A stretch of 64,000 nt of DNA from Aestuariirhabdus litorea (GCF_003864255.1 NZ_QWEZ01000001.1:124001-188000); one strand, 5' to 3'. Counted from the stretch's first letter, positions 27,126-35,281 are shown. The notes: a model not told the origin generated them from the letters alone. A program made the numbers and translations.

Positions 27126-28151
27126 ATGACGGCGATGATTGACCTGCGAAGTGACACCGTGACCCAACCCACCGCTGCCATGCGGGCCGATATGGCCAGG
27201 GCTGAGGTGGGGGACGATGTGTTTGCCGAGGACCCCAGCGTCAACCGTTTGCAGGAGCTGGCCGCCGAACTCAGTGGCCAGCCCTCGGCCCTCTTTCTGC
27301 CGACCGGTACCCAGAGCAACCTGGTAGGGCTGCTGGCCCACTGCGAGCGCGGGGATGAGTACATCTGCGGGCAGCAGGCCCATACCTACAAATACGAAGG
27401 GGGCGGTGCCGCGGTGTTGGGCAGTATCCAGCCGCAACCGCTCGAGTTTGAAGCCGACGGTAGCCTCGACCTTAGGCGGGTGGCCGCCGCCATCAAGGCC
27501 GACGACTTCCACTTTGCCCGCACCCGCCTGTTGGCGCTGGAGAATACCCACGCCGGCAAGGTGCTCCCCCTGGAGTACCTCGGCCGTGCACGGGCCTTTT
27601 GCGACCAGCACCAGCTGGGGTTCCACCTCGATGGCGCCCGGGTCTGTAACGCCGCCGTCAAGCTGGGGGTGGAGTTGAGCGCCATTACCGCGCCCTTTGA
27701 TACGGTCTCGATCTGCCTCTCGAAGGGGCTGGGAGCGCCGGTGGGGTCGGTGCTGTGCGGCAACCGCGAGCTGATCGATAAAGCGCGCCGCTGGCGCAAG
27801 GTGGTGGGGGGCGGCATGCGCCAGGCCGGTATCCTCGCCGCCGCCGGTATTCACGCCCTCCAACATCATGTCGAGCGCCTGGCCCAGGACCACGACAACG
27901 CCCTGCAGCTGGCCAACGGCCTGGCGGAAATCGACGAACTTCGGGTCGATGTGGAGGCGGTGCAGACCAACATGCTCTATGTCGATATGGACCCCGCGCT
28001 GTTCCCGCCGCTGCGTCAGGCGATGGCCGAGCAGGGGATTCGCCTCGATTCACGCCTGCCGATGCGCATGGTTACCCACCTCGATATCTCCCGCGAGGGG
28101 GTGGAGCGGGTGGTGGCCGCCTTCAAGCAGTATTTCGCTGATCGCCGCTGA
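27126..28151 (+). CDS. ltaE: Low-specificity L-threonine aldolase
   Basis: The 341-residue PLP enzyme shows the family start IDLRSDTVTQPT, the substrate region FLPTGTQSNLVGLL, LALENTHAGKVLP, FHLDGARVCNA with the PLP-binding Asp, and the Schiff-base lysine in ICLSKGLGAPVGS. It splits threonine or allo-threonine to glycine and acetaldehyde. The start has GAGGA upstream; a second Met four codons in is possible. It follows the chemoreceptor by 30 bases. A GC-rich hairpin after the stop (CCCGCCC with GGGCGGG, about 28182-28201) lacks a U-tract. Confidence 0.93.
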   Translation: MTAMIDLRSDTVTQPTAAMRADMARAEVGDDVFAEDPSVNRLQELAAELSGQPSALFLPTGTQSNLVGLLAHCERGDEYICGQQAHTYKYEGGGAAVLGSIQPQPLEFEADGSLDLRRVAAAIKADDFHFARTRLLALENTHAGKVLPLEYLGRARAFCDQHQLGFHLDGARVCNAAVKLGVELSAITAPFDTVSICLSKGLGAPVGSVLCGNRELIDKARRWRKVVGGGMRQAGILAAAGIHALQHHVERLAQDHDNALQLANGLAEIDELRVDVEAVQTNMLYVDMDPALFPPLRQAMAEQGIRLDSRLPMRMVTHLDISREGVERVVAAFKQYFADRR

Positions 28152-28203
28152 GTTAAATTTGAGCAGTCCTCGTTGCTCCCCCGCCCATCGGGGGGCGGGA
28201 AAG

Positions 28204-28212
28204 TTATCCACA
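28204..28212 (+). promoter_or_regulatory. Perfect DnaA box
   Basis: TTATCCACA is the exact high-affinity DnaA 9-mer. Only a weak second match (TGTGGGTGA, 28241-28249) is nearby, and no dnaA, dnaN or AT-rich unwinding region is in the window, so this is not an origin. One exact match in 64 kb is close to chance expectation. Confidence 0.3.
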
Positions 28213-28494
28213 GGTGTTGCACAGGCGGGTTCAGGTTTTCTGTGGGTGAACCCGCAAGGGACCACTCCGCCTCGGCGCAGGGGATTGGCCACTGCGGGGC
28301 GTGCAGCTGATCATCCCAAAGCCAGCGCTGCCGGACACTGGCTCCCAACAGCGCACAGTCCTCCGCTGTCCAGCCAGTCGCTGTCGCGCTCGCTTGAGTA
28401 CCCGCCTCCTTGCGGGGCTCGTTTGGGGGGTATCCCCGCCATTGCCAGCAGCAGGACTCCGAAAGTAAGGCGATCGTTTATGTTTGCTATTAAT

Positions 28495-28513
28495 GCTAAT
28501 GGGAATGATTTTC
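28495..28513 (+). promoter_or_regulatory. Fur-box-like site
   Basis: GCTAATGGGAATGATTTTC agrees with the 19-base Fur consensus at 14 positions and fits the three-hexamer reading (GCTAAT, GGGAAT, G, ATTTTC). It lies about 180 bases upstream of the DUF6279 lipoprotein gene and overlaps the start of a doubtful minus-strand frame. The controlled gene is uncertain. Confidence 0.35.
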
Positions 28514-28694
28514 GCCATAATTCCTCCATGATCACGATCAAAAGTAAATGCGGCTGAAATGACCGGCACGCGGATGACAACCCCGGCACGGCTGGTTAGG
28601 CTTTAGCTGTTTGTGAGGCGGCCGGTTGCGCCCTGTATCTGCAGTAAGACGGCTCGCCGGAACAGGCCGGGCAGTGGCAATAGGGAGATCGAAG

Positions 28695-29516
28695 ATGGTG
28701 CGCACAGTCGCAAGGCTCGGGTGGCTGGTATCGGTGCTGGTACTGCTGGCGGCCTGCACCCTGAAGCCGGTCTACAACAATCTCTACTGGCTGGTACCCT
28801 GGTATGTTGAGGACTACGTGACCCTCCGGGAGGGGCAGGGCGATCAGCTGCGGGACCGCGTGAAAGCCCTGATCCAGGTCCATCGTGAAGAGCAGGTGCC
28901 GCACTACATTGATTTTCTGCGCTCACTGGAGCCCTACGCTGAAGGGGTAGAAGAGGCCCGGTTATGGGAAGGCTACCAAAGGCTGGAGGCGCTCTGGTTA
29001 GCGCTTAAATGGCTTCTGCTACCGGACATCGAAGCCTTTCTTCTGTCTCTGGATTCGGCGCAGCAGCAGGAGTTGTTCGAGAAGCTGGCCGAGGCCAATG
29101 AGGAGCAGCGCCAGCAGCTGATCGAGCAGAAGCGGGACAGAAGCCAGCGCTATCGTGAGCGCGCCGAATCCTTGATGGAGGACTGGCTGGGCTCGATCAA
29201 CGATGGCCAGTGGGTGCTTCTGGAGTCCTACCTTAAAGAGGTGGGATCCGGTGACGAGGGGTGGCTGGAAAATCGCGAGCGCTGGCAGCAAGCCCTGGCG
29301 GAAGCGCTCCGTTCACCCCAGCCCAGGGCGCGGGTGCGAGAGCTTGTCATTCACAACCGACGGCTGTGGAGTCCCGACTACCGGGCGGCGGTGGAGCGGC
29401 GGCGACAGCTGACGGTGGAGTTGATCAGCCGTATCAGCTATACCCTGGATGCGCGCCAGAAGGCCCACTTCAAAAAGAGCCTTCAGGAGATGATCAATAA
29501 CTTCCAGTCTCTCTAG
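28695..29516 (+). CDS. DUF6279-family lipoprotein
   Basis: ATG 28695 with GGGAG eight bases upstream gives 273 residues; it places a clean signal peptide before the lipobox LLAAC (Cys22). The mature start, CTLKPVYNNLYWLVPWY, matches the conserved opening of DUF6279 lipoproteins (Y-N-N, W-L). The rest is almost all helix, with charged runs such as EANEEQRQQLIEQKRDRSQR, suggesting a periplasmic helical bundle tethered to a membrane. The function of the family is not known. In-frame codons upstream add a basic extension with no signal logic. Confidence 0.78.
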   Translation: MVRTVARLGWLVSVLVLLAACTLKPVYNNLYWLVPWYVEDYVTLREGQGDQLRDRVKALIQVHREEQVPHYIDFLRSLEPYAEGVEEARLWEGYQRLEALWLALKWLLLPDIEAFLLSLDSAQQQELFEKLAEANEEQRQQLIEQKRDRSQRYRERAESLMEDWLGSINDGQWVLLESYLKEVGSGDEGWLENRERWQQALAEALRSPQPRARVRELVIHNRRLWSPDYRAAVERRRQLTVELISRISYTLDARQKAHFKKSLQEMINNFQSL

Positions 29517-29588
29517 TGGATAAGCGTTCTCTCTGGAATACCCTTGTTGGCTGGAGTACTCTTGCGCCATTCAACAGAGGAGCGATCT

Positions 29589-29840
29589 ATGCCGACTTAC
29601 GACTACCAGTGTGAGGTTAACCAGCGAGTGGTGGAGGTGCGCCACGGTATGGGAGAGCAGCTTTCCACCTGGCAGGAGCTCTGTGAGTGCGCGGGTATTG
29701 AGGTGGGGGATACTCCGGCCGACGCCCCGGTCCATAAGCTTGCCAACGGAGGCCAGGTGGTTCAGAGCGCAAGTCTGGGGAGCGGACCGGCCTGTGGCGC
29801 CGGTGGTGGGGGATGCGGCGGTTGTCCCATGGCCTCCTGA
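29589..29840 (+). CDS. Small FmdB-like zinc-ribbon protein
   Basis: The 83-residue protein starts at 29589 behind AGAGGAG. It begins MPTYDYQCEVNQRVVEVRH and ends in a Gly/Cys-rich tail with CGAGGGGCGGCP. Seven Cys in all point to metal binding. Similar short proteins are widespread in proteobacteria and annotated as FmdB-like zinc ribbons; none has a known role that I can name. It is convergent with the copper-chaperone gene. Confidence 0.7.
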   Translation: MPTYDYQCEVNQRVVEVRHGMGEQLSTWQELCECAGIEVGDTPADAPVHKLANGGQVVQSASLGSGPACGAGGGGCGGCPMAS

Positions 29841-29872
29841 ATTTCCCCGCTTTACCTCCCCCATCTCAGGGA

Positions 29873-30343
29873 TCAGTGGGTCATGGTGGCGGCCGGTAGT
29901 TGTCCCGGAGACTGGGATAGTACCGGCAGCAGCAATTCGCGTAAGGCACCATCGCTGAACTCAAGAACCAGCATGACCTGATCGCCTTCGTTCAGCGGCG
30001 AAGTCACCCCCATCAGCATCACATGATAGCCGCCCGGCTTCAGCTCGAGGGTGCTCTGTGCGGCCAGCTTTATTCCCTCGGCCTGCTGCTCCATCTTCAT
30101 CATGCCCATCTCCATTTTGCTCTGGTGAAGCTGGGTCATGCTGGCGGTTGAGGTGCGAGCGGCCACCAGGGTGAGGGGGGTATCGGAGCGATTGGTAATG
30201 GTCATATAGGCGGCGCTGTTGGTGGCACCTGGAGGGGTGACACGCACCCAGCCTTCACTGATGATCAGCTCTTCGCTGGCCGATACCGTTGCGCTAAGGC
30301 TGAGCCCGCACAGCAGGGTGAGTATAAAACGATGGAGTCTCAT
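29873..30343 (-). CDS. Periplasmic copper chaperone PCu(A)C
   Basis: The 156-residue precursor has a signal peptide (cleavage near VSA-SEE) and the PCuAC fold with the spaced copper ligands: LHQSKMEMGMMKME and, about 20 residues later, GGYHVMLMG. These proteins carry Cu(I) to cytochrome oxidase or other copper enzymes. It follows a SCO1 gene on the same strand by 22 bases, the usual partner in copper-centre assembly. Extra Met residues (MEMGMMKME) may widen its copper capacity. Confidence 0.87.
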   Translation of the reverse strand: MRLHRFILTLLCGLSLSATVSASEELIISEGWVRVTPPGATNSAAYMTITNRSDTPLTLVAARTSTASMTQLHQSKMEMGMMKMEQQAEGIKLAAQSTLELKPGGYHVMLMGVTSPLNEGDQVMLVLEFSDGALRELLLPVLSQSPGQLPAATMTH

Positions 30344-30365
30344 GGGTTTTCCTTGTTTGTAATGG

Positions 30366-30956
30366 TTATCGGGTTAACAAGCGAATCTGCTGGCTGAGCT
30401 CTCCTGCAGGAGTCTCACGGGGTAGCACCTTTACCAGCAGGCCCTGCGGATTGATAAGAAAGAAGTTGGCGCTGTGAGAGACCCAGTAGAGGCTGGGATC
30501 GTTGCTGTAACGGGTCTTTTCAAAGATAACGCCGTAGCTCCTCGCGACCGCGGAGATCTGCTCCAAACTGCCGTGCAGTGGCAGCAGGCTGGGATGGAAG
30601 AAGGCGGCGTAGTCCGCCATACGCTGCAAACTGTCGCGCTCGGGGTCGAGGGTGATGAACAGGGGCTGCACCTGCTCCTGTTCGGCAGGGCTGAGCTGCT
30701 TGAGGGCACTGCCCAGTACACCCAGGTCGACCGGACAGACATCCGGGCAGGAGGTGTAACCGAAATAGAGAACAACCCCCTGGCCGCTCAGTTGCGCAAG
30801 GCTGAGGGGGCCCTGTGCACTATTGAGGGTAAAAGCCGGCGCTGTGGGCTGCTCGGTCGCAGTGCTGAGCTGCTGGTAGCGGTGGTACTGGAAACCGGCG
30901 GCGGAGGCCACCAGCGCGACCATGAGGGGGATCAATATCCGGTAGAAGCGGGTCAA
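30366..30956 (-). CDS. SCO1/SenC copper-delivery thioredoxin-fold protein
   Basis: The 196-residue protein has an N-terminal membrane anchor (about residues 5-25) and a thioredoxin fold with the copper-binding TSCPDVCP (CxxxC) and the distal His in SHSANFFLINPQG. SCO proteins load or reduce the CuA site of cytochrome oxidase. It overlaps the upstream small membrane protein gene by 4 bases and precedes PCuAC. No oxidase genes are in the window. Confidence 0.9.
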   Translation of the reverse strand: MTRFYRILIPLMVALVASAAGFQYHRYQQLSTATEQPTAPAFTLNSAQGPLSLAQLSGQGVVLYFGYTSCPDVCPVDLGVLGSALKQLSPAEQEQVQPLFITLDPERDSLQRMADYAAFFHPSLLPLHGSLEQISAVARSYGVIFEKTRYSNDPSLYWVSHSANFFLINPQGLLVKVLPRETPAGELSQQIRLLTR

Positions 30957-31408
30957 GGGGTGGTCTCCAGTGTAAAGGTCACCTGATAGACTCCCTCCCG
31001 GGTGTGGAGGCGAATCTCGGCGAGCCAGTTCATCGAGGTGTCGATGGTGCAGTAGCTGATACGAGTGGTCGTCTGGTAATGGCGGCTGTCAATGGCCTCC
31101 AGGAGGACCGGTTGCAGCCCCATGTACATCTCCTTGCCAATGAATTGCACGCTGGCCGACTGTACCTCCGGCGGAACCCGCAGGTTGATCTTAAGCGGCG
31201 TTGAGTGGGGCAATGTAGTGGGGGAGAGACTGAACGCTACCTCCCCCAATCCCTCCAGTGTTGTGAGGCAGGGGGCCTTGAGGGGACAGTCGAGGGTCGT
31301 GGCCGCCAACAGTTCTGTGGGTGGCTGGCGCTGCAGCCAGGTCGGGAGCAGGACAATACCCAACAGAAGCAGGCCGAGACACACTACCTGGATACCGGGA
31401 TTGCGCAC
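30953..31408 (-). CDS. Small membrane-anchored protein of the SCO/PCuAC operon
   Basis: The 151-residue protein has one N-terminal membrane helix (about residues 7-24) and a beta-rich periplasmic domain. The domain has Cys at DCPLKAPC and CTIDTS, and SVQFIGKEMYMG resembles FixH/YtkA-like domains without being a clear match. It heads a three-gene copper unit and is coupled to the SCO gene by ATGA, so a role in copper-site assembly is inferred from context only. Confidence 0.6.
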   Translation of the reverse strand: MRNPGIQVVCLGLLLLGIVLLPTWLQRQPPTELLAATTLDCPLKAPCLTTLEGLGEVAFSLSPTTLPHSTPLKINLRVPPEVQSASVQFIGKEMYMGLQPVLLEAIDSRHYQTTTRISYCTIDTSMNWLAEIRLHTREGVYQVTFTLETTP

Positions 31409-31489
31409 GCGGCTGGACTCCTTGTCAAATTGGCTGGCTGGATTATAAAGTGGAGATCGCGCGCAGCATAGGAGCAGGGGTGTGTCAGA

Positions 31490-32290
31490 ATGTCACATCC
31501 GCCCAGCATGTTTTTCGATACTCACTGCCATCTCGATTTTCCCCAGTTTGACGCCCGGCGTGACGCCGTGCTGGAGTCTTGTGCGCGTGCGGGTATTGGG
31601 CGAATCCTGATCCCCGGTGTCACGGCCAAGGGGTGGGCGCGCTTGATACAGCTGTGTCGGCAAAGGGGGAAGGCTGTTGATTTGAAAGCTGCCCTTGGGC
31701 TTCATCCAATGTTTATGGAACAGCATAGGGAAACCGATTTGGAGCAGCTGCGGCAGCTTTTGGAGAAAAGGACTCCCGAGGTGGTGGCGGTGGGTGAGAT
31801 CGGCCTCGACTACCTGCTGCCACCTGCGAGCTGGCCAGAGCAGCAACAGTTGCTACGAAGGCAACTGAAGCTGGCGGCGACGGCATCACTACCGGTTGTG
31901 TTGCATGTGCGTAAGGCTCACGACCAGGTGCTGAAGATCCTGCGCGAACTTAACTTCACCCGTGGAGGGGTGGTCCATGCCTTTTCTGGCAGCGAACAGC
32001 AGGCGTTACGCTATAGGGAGCGGGGCTTTTTGTTGGGGGTGGGAGGGGCGATCAGCTGGCCCCGAGCCACTCGGCTGCGTGGACTGATGTCTCAACTACC
32101 TCTGGAAGCGTTGGTTCTGGAAACCGATGCGCCGGATATGAAACCCTCCTTTGCAGAAGGGCAGTGGAATTCTCCTGTCCATCTCCCGGGGATAGCCGGA
32201 TGCCTGGCCGAGTTGAAAAATGTGAGTGTTGAACAAATCGCTGAGCAAACCCTACGCAATATGCTCAGCCTGCTCTATGCTGATGAGTGA
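31490..32290 (+). CDS. TatD-family metal-dependent hydrolase (YjjV-like)
   Basis: The 266-residue TIM-barrel hydrolase carries the metal ligands of the family: DTHCHLDF, GEIGLDY, VLHVRKAH, VVHAFSGS and LETDAPDM. Overall it reads closest to E. coli YjjV. TatD proteins are nucleases or deacylases of uncertain natural substrate. A second Met six codons in (MFFDTHCHL) could be the true start. The gene diverges from the copper unit. Confidence 0.85.
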   Translation: MSHPPSMFFDTHCHLDFPQFDARRDAVLESCARAGIGRILIPGVTAKGWARLIQLCRQRGKAVDLKAALGLHPMFMEQHRETDLEQLRQLLEKRTPEVVAVGEIGLDYLLPPASWPEQQQLLRRQLKLAATASLPVVLHVRKAHDQVLKILRELNFTRGGVVHAFSGSEQQALRYRERGFLLGVGGAISWPRATRLRGLMSQLPLEALVLETDAPDMKPSFAEGQWNSPVHLPGIAGCLAELKNVSVEQIAEQTLRNMLSLLYADE

Positions 32291-32387
32291 AGAGCGTGGA
32301 TGTGTCGTGGAGTTGATTGTAATCAGCTTTGGGTGTTCGGAAATGGTACAAATGGCACCCATTGTTAGTATCTTAAATGTGAGTCTT

Positions 32388-32438
32388 GAGGATGTTTGTA
32401 GCGCCCGTACCGACTCGCGCCAAACACGATAAATCCTC
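32388..32438. repeat. Interrupted inverted repeat upstream of the TetR gene
   Basis: GAGGAT at 32388-32393 pairs with ATCCTC at 32433-32438, and GTTTG (32394-32398) with CAAAC further in; GCGC blocks also oppose each other. The arms are not contiguous. It lies 90 bases before the TetR-type gene and could be an operator or a hairpin in its leader. The rest of 32291-32527 shows nothing I can name. Confidence 0.3.
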
Positions 32439-32527
32439 GAAAGAAAATGTATTTGCCCATAGGGTTTCGTTTCCAGTAAGCGTTGGGCGGGTGCAATAGC
32501 TGATAGGAATAAGCGAGGGCTACAACG

Positions 32528-33148
32528 ATGTCACTAGAGGCGATCACCAGAAAGATCCCACAGCAGCAGCGTGGTTTTGAGAAGCAGCGGCTGATTCTCA
32601 CGGTGTGTGAGGAGATTATCCTTGAGGAGGATGTTAATTCGCTCAAGATGAATAATGTTGCTCAGCGCGCGGGCATCTCAATCGGCTCTCTGTACCAGTA
32701 TTTTCCCACCAAGAGCGCCATCGTCGCGGCGCTGGCTGAGGAGGTGCTGGGGGCCTATCGGGAGGTGGTGCAGAAGCTGCTGGATGCGGTAACCACCAAA
32801 AAGGAGTTTGCCCAGGCGATACAGGCCATTATTGCCAAGAGCGTCACCTACCAAAAAAAGAACCCCCTGCTGGTGGAGGTAGCGCTGGGCGCCAGTGCAG
32901 ACCGTTTGACACGCCATCTGGTGGCCGAGGATAGCAAGCGGGGCGCCGCCGCCCTGGCTGAGGTGGCGAAGCGCGTGAAGATCAAGGGCGATGACAAGAC
33001 ACTGGCGCGCCAGAGCCGGCTGTTTGAGCGGCTCATAGCTGATGCGGTGAGGATCTCCGCCTCTGAGCGAGGAAAGGCCGCCAAGGATACGCTAGAGGAG
33101 TGTGCGACCCTGATCCTGAAAGAGTGGGGTTTGAACCGTTACGCCTGA
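32528..33148 (+). CDS. TetR-family transcriptional regulator
   Basis: The 206-residue protein has a TetR DNA-binding domain at the N-terminus: ILTVCEEIILEEDVNSLKMN, VAQRAGISIGSLYQYFPTKSAIVAAL. The C-terminal ligand domain is not typical of a subfamily I know. No obvious target gene lies next to it: the downstream genes are tRNAs on the other strand, and upstream is the TatD gene. It may act elsewhere or on itself. Confidence 0.85.
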   Translation: MSLEAITRKIPQQQRGFEKQRLILTVCEEIILEEDVNSLKMNNVAQRAGISIGSLYQYFPTKSAIVAALAEEVLGAYREVVQKLLDAVTTKKEFAQAIQAIIAKSVTYQKKNPLLVEVALGASADRLTRHLVAEDSKRGAAALAEVAKRVKIKGDDKTLARQSRLFERLIADAVRISASERGKAAKDTLEECATLILKEWGLNRYA

Positions 33149-33220
33149 CGCCTGGGCCGCTCACTGCCGACAGGGTTGTCGATGGCGGGGAGCGGCGGGT
33201 CTGGTTCAATCGAAGGAAGA

Positions 33221-33295
33221 TGGCTGGGGTGGCAGGATTCGAACCTACGCATGCTGGGATCAAAACCCAGTGCCTTACCGCTTGGCGACACCCCA
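33221..33295 (-). tRNA. tRNA-Gln (anticodon TTG), copy 1
   Basis: The complement folds as a cloverleaf of 75 bases including an encoded CCA. The acceptor stem is TGGGGTG/CACCCCA, the anticodon stem is CTGGG/CCCAG around TTTTGAT (anticodon TTG), and the T-arm reads GTTCGAATC. It is identical over its whole length to the copy at 37157. It follows tRNA-Met on the same strand and is probably cotranscribed with it. Confidence 0.95.
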
Positions 33296-33305
33296 GTGAA
33301 AACTC

Positions 33306-33332
33306 GTTACGGGAGACAAAGTCTCCCGTAAC
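33306..33332. repeat. Perfect 12-bp palindrome between tRNA-Met and tRNA-Gln
   Basis: GTTACGGGAGAC and its exact complement GTCTCCCGTAAC are separated by AAA. In the tRNA transcript (minus strand) this would form a 12-bp hairpin with a 3-base loop between the two tRNAs. No U-run follows it, so it is not a standard terminator. It may guide tRNA processing or be a mobile palindrome. Confidence 0.7.
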
Positions 33333-33338
33333 TTTGTA

Positions 33339-33415
33339 TGGTAGCTACGACTAGATTCGAACTAGTGACCCCAACATTATGAGTGTTGTGCTCTAACCAA
33401 CTGAGCTACGTAGCC
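33339..33415 (-). tRNA. tRNA-Met (anticodon CAT, elongator type)
   Basis: The complement is a 77-base cloverleaf with encoded CCA. Acceptor stem GGCTACG/CGTAGCT ends in a paired first base, unlike an initiator tRNA. The anticodon stem CAACA/TGTTG surrounds CTCATAA, and the T-arm is GTTCGAATC. The 3' end lies six bases before the palindrome that separates it from tRNA-Gln. Confidence 0.94.
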
Positions 33416-33430
33416 GTCGAAGTGGCGCGT

Positions 33431-33459
33431 ATTTTGTTGATTTAGGCCCTCTTTGTCAA
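33431..33459 (-). promoter_or_regulatory. Sigma-70 promoter of the tRNA-Met/tRNA-Gln unit
   Basis: On the minus strand, a perfect -35 box TTGACA (33459-33454) is followed after 17 bases by CAAAAT (33436-33431). A GC-rich discriminator (GCGCC) lies just downstream and transcription would begin near 33424, nine bases before tRNA-Met. GC-rich discriminators are typical of stable-RNA promoters under stringent control. Confidence 0.65.
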
Positions 33460-33490
33460 CCCTGATACGCGCTTATTTGACCCTCTTTTT

Positions 33491-33524
33491 CACAAAGGAT
33501 TTCGTCAGCACGAAATCCTTTGTG
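33491..33524. repeat. Perfect 15-bp palindrome downstream of ychF
   Basis: CACAAAGGATTTCGT and its exact complement are separated by CAGC. It lies 26 bases after the ychF stop and about 30 bases upstream of the tRNA promoter. Neither strand has a U-run after the stem (minus strand reads AAAAAGAGGG). It may stop or stabilise ychF transcripts by another route. Confidence 0.7.
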
Positions 33525-33549
33525 GGCCAGGCCGAGCGGAGTCCCGCCG

Positions 33550-34641
33550 TTAGACATTGAAACGGAAGTGAATCACGTCGCCGTCCGCTACCACGTACTC
33601 CTTGCCCTCCAGACGCCACTTACCGGCTTCCTTGGCGCCCTGCTCGCCCTTGCAGGCGACGAAGTCGTCGTAAGCGGTCACCTCGGCGCGGATAAAGCCT
33701 TTTTCAAAGTCGGTATGGATGACCCCGGCGGCCTGGGGGGCGGTGGCCCCCACCTTGATGGTCCAGGCCCGCACCTCTTTAACCCCGGCGGTGAAGTAGG
33801 TTTGCAGCCCCAGCAGCGCGTAGCCAGCGCGGATAACGCGATCCAGCCCGGCCTCCTCCATACCCATCTCCTGCAGGAACTCGGCCTTCTCCTCCTCCTC
33901 CAGCTCGGAGATCTCCGCCTCCAGCTTGTTGCAGATGGGGACCACGACGGCGCCCTCCTGCTCGGCGATGGCGCGAACGGCGTCGAGGTGGGGGTTATTC
34001 TCAAAGCCCTCTTCGTCAACGTTGGCGATGTACATGGTGGGTTTGGTGGTCAGCAGGTGAAAGCCCTTGATCTCCTTACGCTCATCATCGGTCAGTGCCA
34101 GGGAGCGGACAGGAAGGCCCTGGTCGAGGTGAGGCTGCAGCTTTTCCAGCAGTGCTTTCTGGCGTACGGCTTCCTTGTCACCGCTCTTGGCGACGCGGCT
34201 GACGCGCTGCAGCTGCTTATCGACCGATTCCAGGTCTGCCAGTGCCAGTTCGGTATTGATCACCTCGATATCGGAAACGGGGTTGATCTGATTGGCCACA
34301 TGGATCACGTTCTCATCTTCGAAGCAGCGCACCACGTGGGCGATGGCATCGGTTTCACGGATGTTAGCCAGGAACTGGTTACCCAGCCCCTCACCCTTGG
34401 AGGCACCGGCGACCAGCCCGGCGATATCCACAAACTCCATGGTGGTGGGGACAACGCGCTGCGGTTTGACAATCTCGGCGAGCTTATCCTGGCGCGGGTC
34501 AGGCATGGCCACCACGCCCGCGTTGGGCTCAATGGTGCAGAAGGGGAAGTTTTCGGCGCCAATGCCCGCCTTGGTGAGCGCATTGAACAGGGTGGACTTG
34601 CCCACGTTTGGCAGGCCGACGATACCGCATTTAAAACCCAT
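33550..34641 (-). CDS. ychF: Redox-related P-loop ATPase/GTPase YchF
   Basis: ATG at 34641 gives the usual 363 residues starting [20 protein letters not shown]; the in-frame extension upstream reads into the pth-ychF gap and is not family sequence. G1 is GLPNVGKST and G3 is DIAGLV, followed by an Obg-type coiled coil and a C-terminal TGS domain. YchF binds ribosomes and prefers ATP. It is last in the ispE-prs-rplY-pth run. Confidence 0.95.
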   Translation of the reverse strand: MGFKCGIVGLPNVGKSTLFNALTKAGIGAENFPFCTIEPNAGVVAMPDPRQDKLAEIVKPQRVVPTTMEFVDIAGLVAGASKGEGLGNQFLANIRETDAIAHVVRCFEDENVIHVANQINPVSDIEVINTELALADLESVDKQLQRVSRVAKSGDKEAVRQKALLEKLQPHLDQGLPVRSLALTDDERKEIKGFHLLTTKPTMYIANVDEEGFENNPHLDAVRAIAEQEGAVVVPICNKLEAEISELEEEEKAEFLQEMGMEEAGLDRVIRAGYALLGLQTYFTAGVKEVRAWTIKVGATAPQAAGVIHTDFEKGFIRAEVTAYDDFVACKGEQGAKEAGKWRLEGKEYVVADGDVIHFRFNV

Positions 34642-34660
34642 AGTGTTGATCCTGTCCTGA

Positions 34661-35257
34661 CTAGCCTTGATAGCTGTGCAATGTTTGGACGCCCTTGTTC
34701 CAGGCGCCATTAAGTAGGTCGGGTAAAACCCGAATGGCCTCATCGATTGCGTTATCGAGCTTTTGCTGCTCGCTCTGGGAGGCCTTGCTGAGCACATGGC
34801 CGGTCACCAGACTGCTGTGTCCGGGGTGGCCGATACCCAGGCGCAGACGCATAAACTGGTTGCCGCCCATGCGGCTGATAATATCACGCAGACCGTTATG
34901 GCCGCCGTGTCCCCCGCCCACTTTGAGGCGTGCCAGGCCGGCCTCGATATCGAGCTCGTCGTGGGCTACCAAAATGGCTTCAAGGGGGATTTTATAGAAA
35001 TTGGCAATCGCCACCACGGCCTGGCCGCTGCGGTTCATAAAGGTGGTGGGATTGATCAGGCGCAGTTCGTGGCCCTGGAGCTGGATCCGGGCGCAGTCGC
35101 CAAAAAACTTGCGTTCGGGTTGCAGGCTGGCACCGCAGGCGCGGGCCAGCTGCTCGACAAAGAGAGCACCGGCGTTATGACGGGTTCGTTCATATTCCGG
35201 GCCTGGATTCCCCAGGCCCACAATAAGCTGAATACTGTCAGGAGCGTTTGCTGCCAC
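34661..35257 (-). CDS. pth: Peptidyl-tRNA hydrolase
   Basis: The 198-residue enzyme shows [17 protein letters not shown] with the catalytic His, [17 protein letters not shown] and [12 protein letters not shown]. It recycles peptidyl-tRNA dropped from ribosomes. It lies 24 bases after rplY and 19 bases before ychF on the same strand, the arrangement common in gammaproteobacteria. Confidence 0.95.
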   Translation of the reverse strand: MAANAPDSIQLIVGLGNPGPEYERTRHNAGALFVEQLARACGASLQPERKFFGDCARIQLQGHELRLINPTTFMNRSGQAVVAIANFYKIPLEAILVAHDELDIEAGLARLKVGGGHGGHNGLRDIISRMGGNQFMRLRLGIGHPGHSSLVTGHVLSKASQSEQQKLDNAIDEAIRVLPDLLNGAWNKGVQTLHSYQG

Positions 35258-35281
35258 GCCGGTGCATAGGGCTCCGGGGAC

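Larger units (their letters stand above)
28152..28694 (+). other. 543-bp stretch with no recognisable gene
   Basis: All three minus-strand frames are largely open here, but none matches a family I know. One minus-strand frame has a good ribosome site (GGAGG, five bases before the ATG at 28518) and would give 95 residues rich in Arg, Ser and Pro down to 28231. Another frame reads with natural-looking composition (for example GWTAEDCALLGA) but has no start. The stretch may be a gene relic or a genome repeat. It also holds the DnaA-box match and the Fur-like site listed separately. Confidence 0.4.

Noticed and set aside
28182-28201. GC-rich hairpin after ltaE as an intrinsic terminator
   Set aside because: The stem is followed by AAAGTT, with no U-run on the + strand.
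28204-28249. DnaA boxes as a replication origin
   Set aside because: Only one exact box and one weak one, no AT-rich unwinding element and no dnaA/dnaN nearby; one exact match is near chance in 64 kb.
33306-33524. Palindromes as the start of a CRISPR array
   Set aside because: The two palindromes differ in sequence and there is no regular repeat-spacer pattern.
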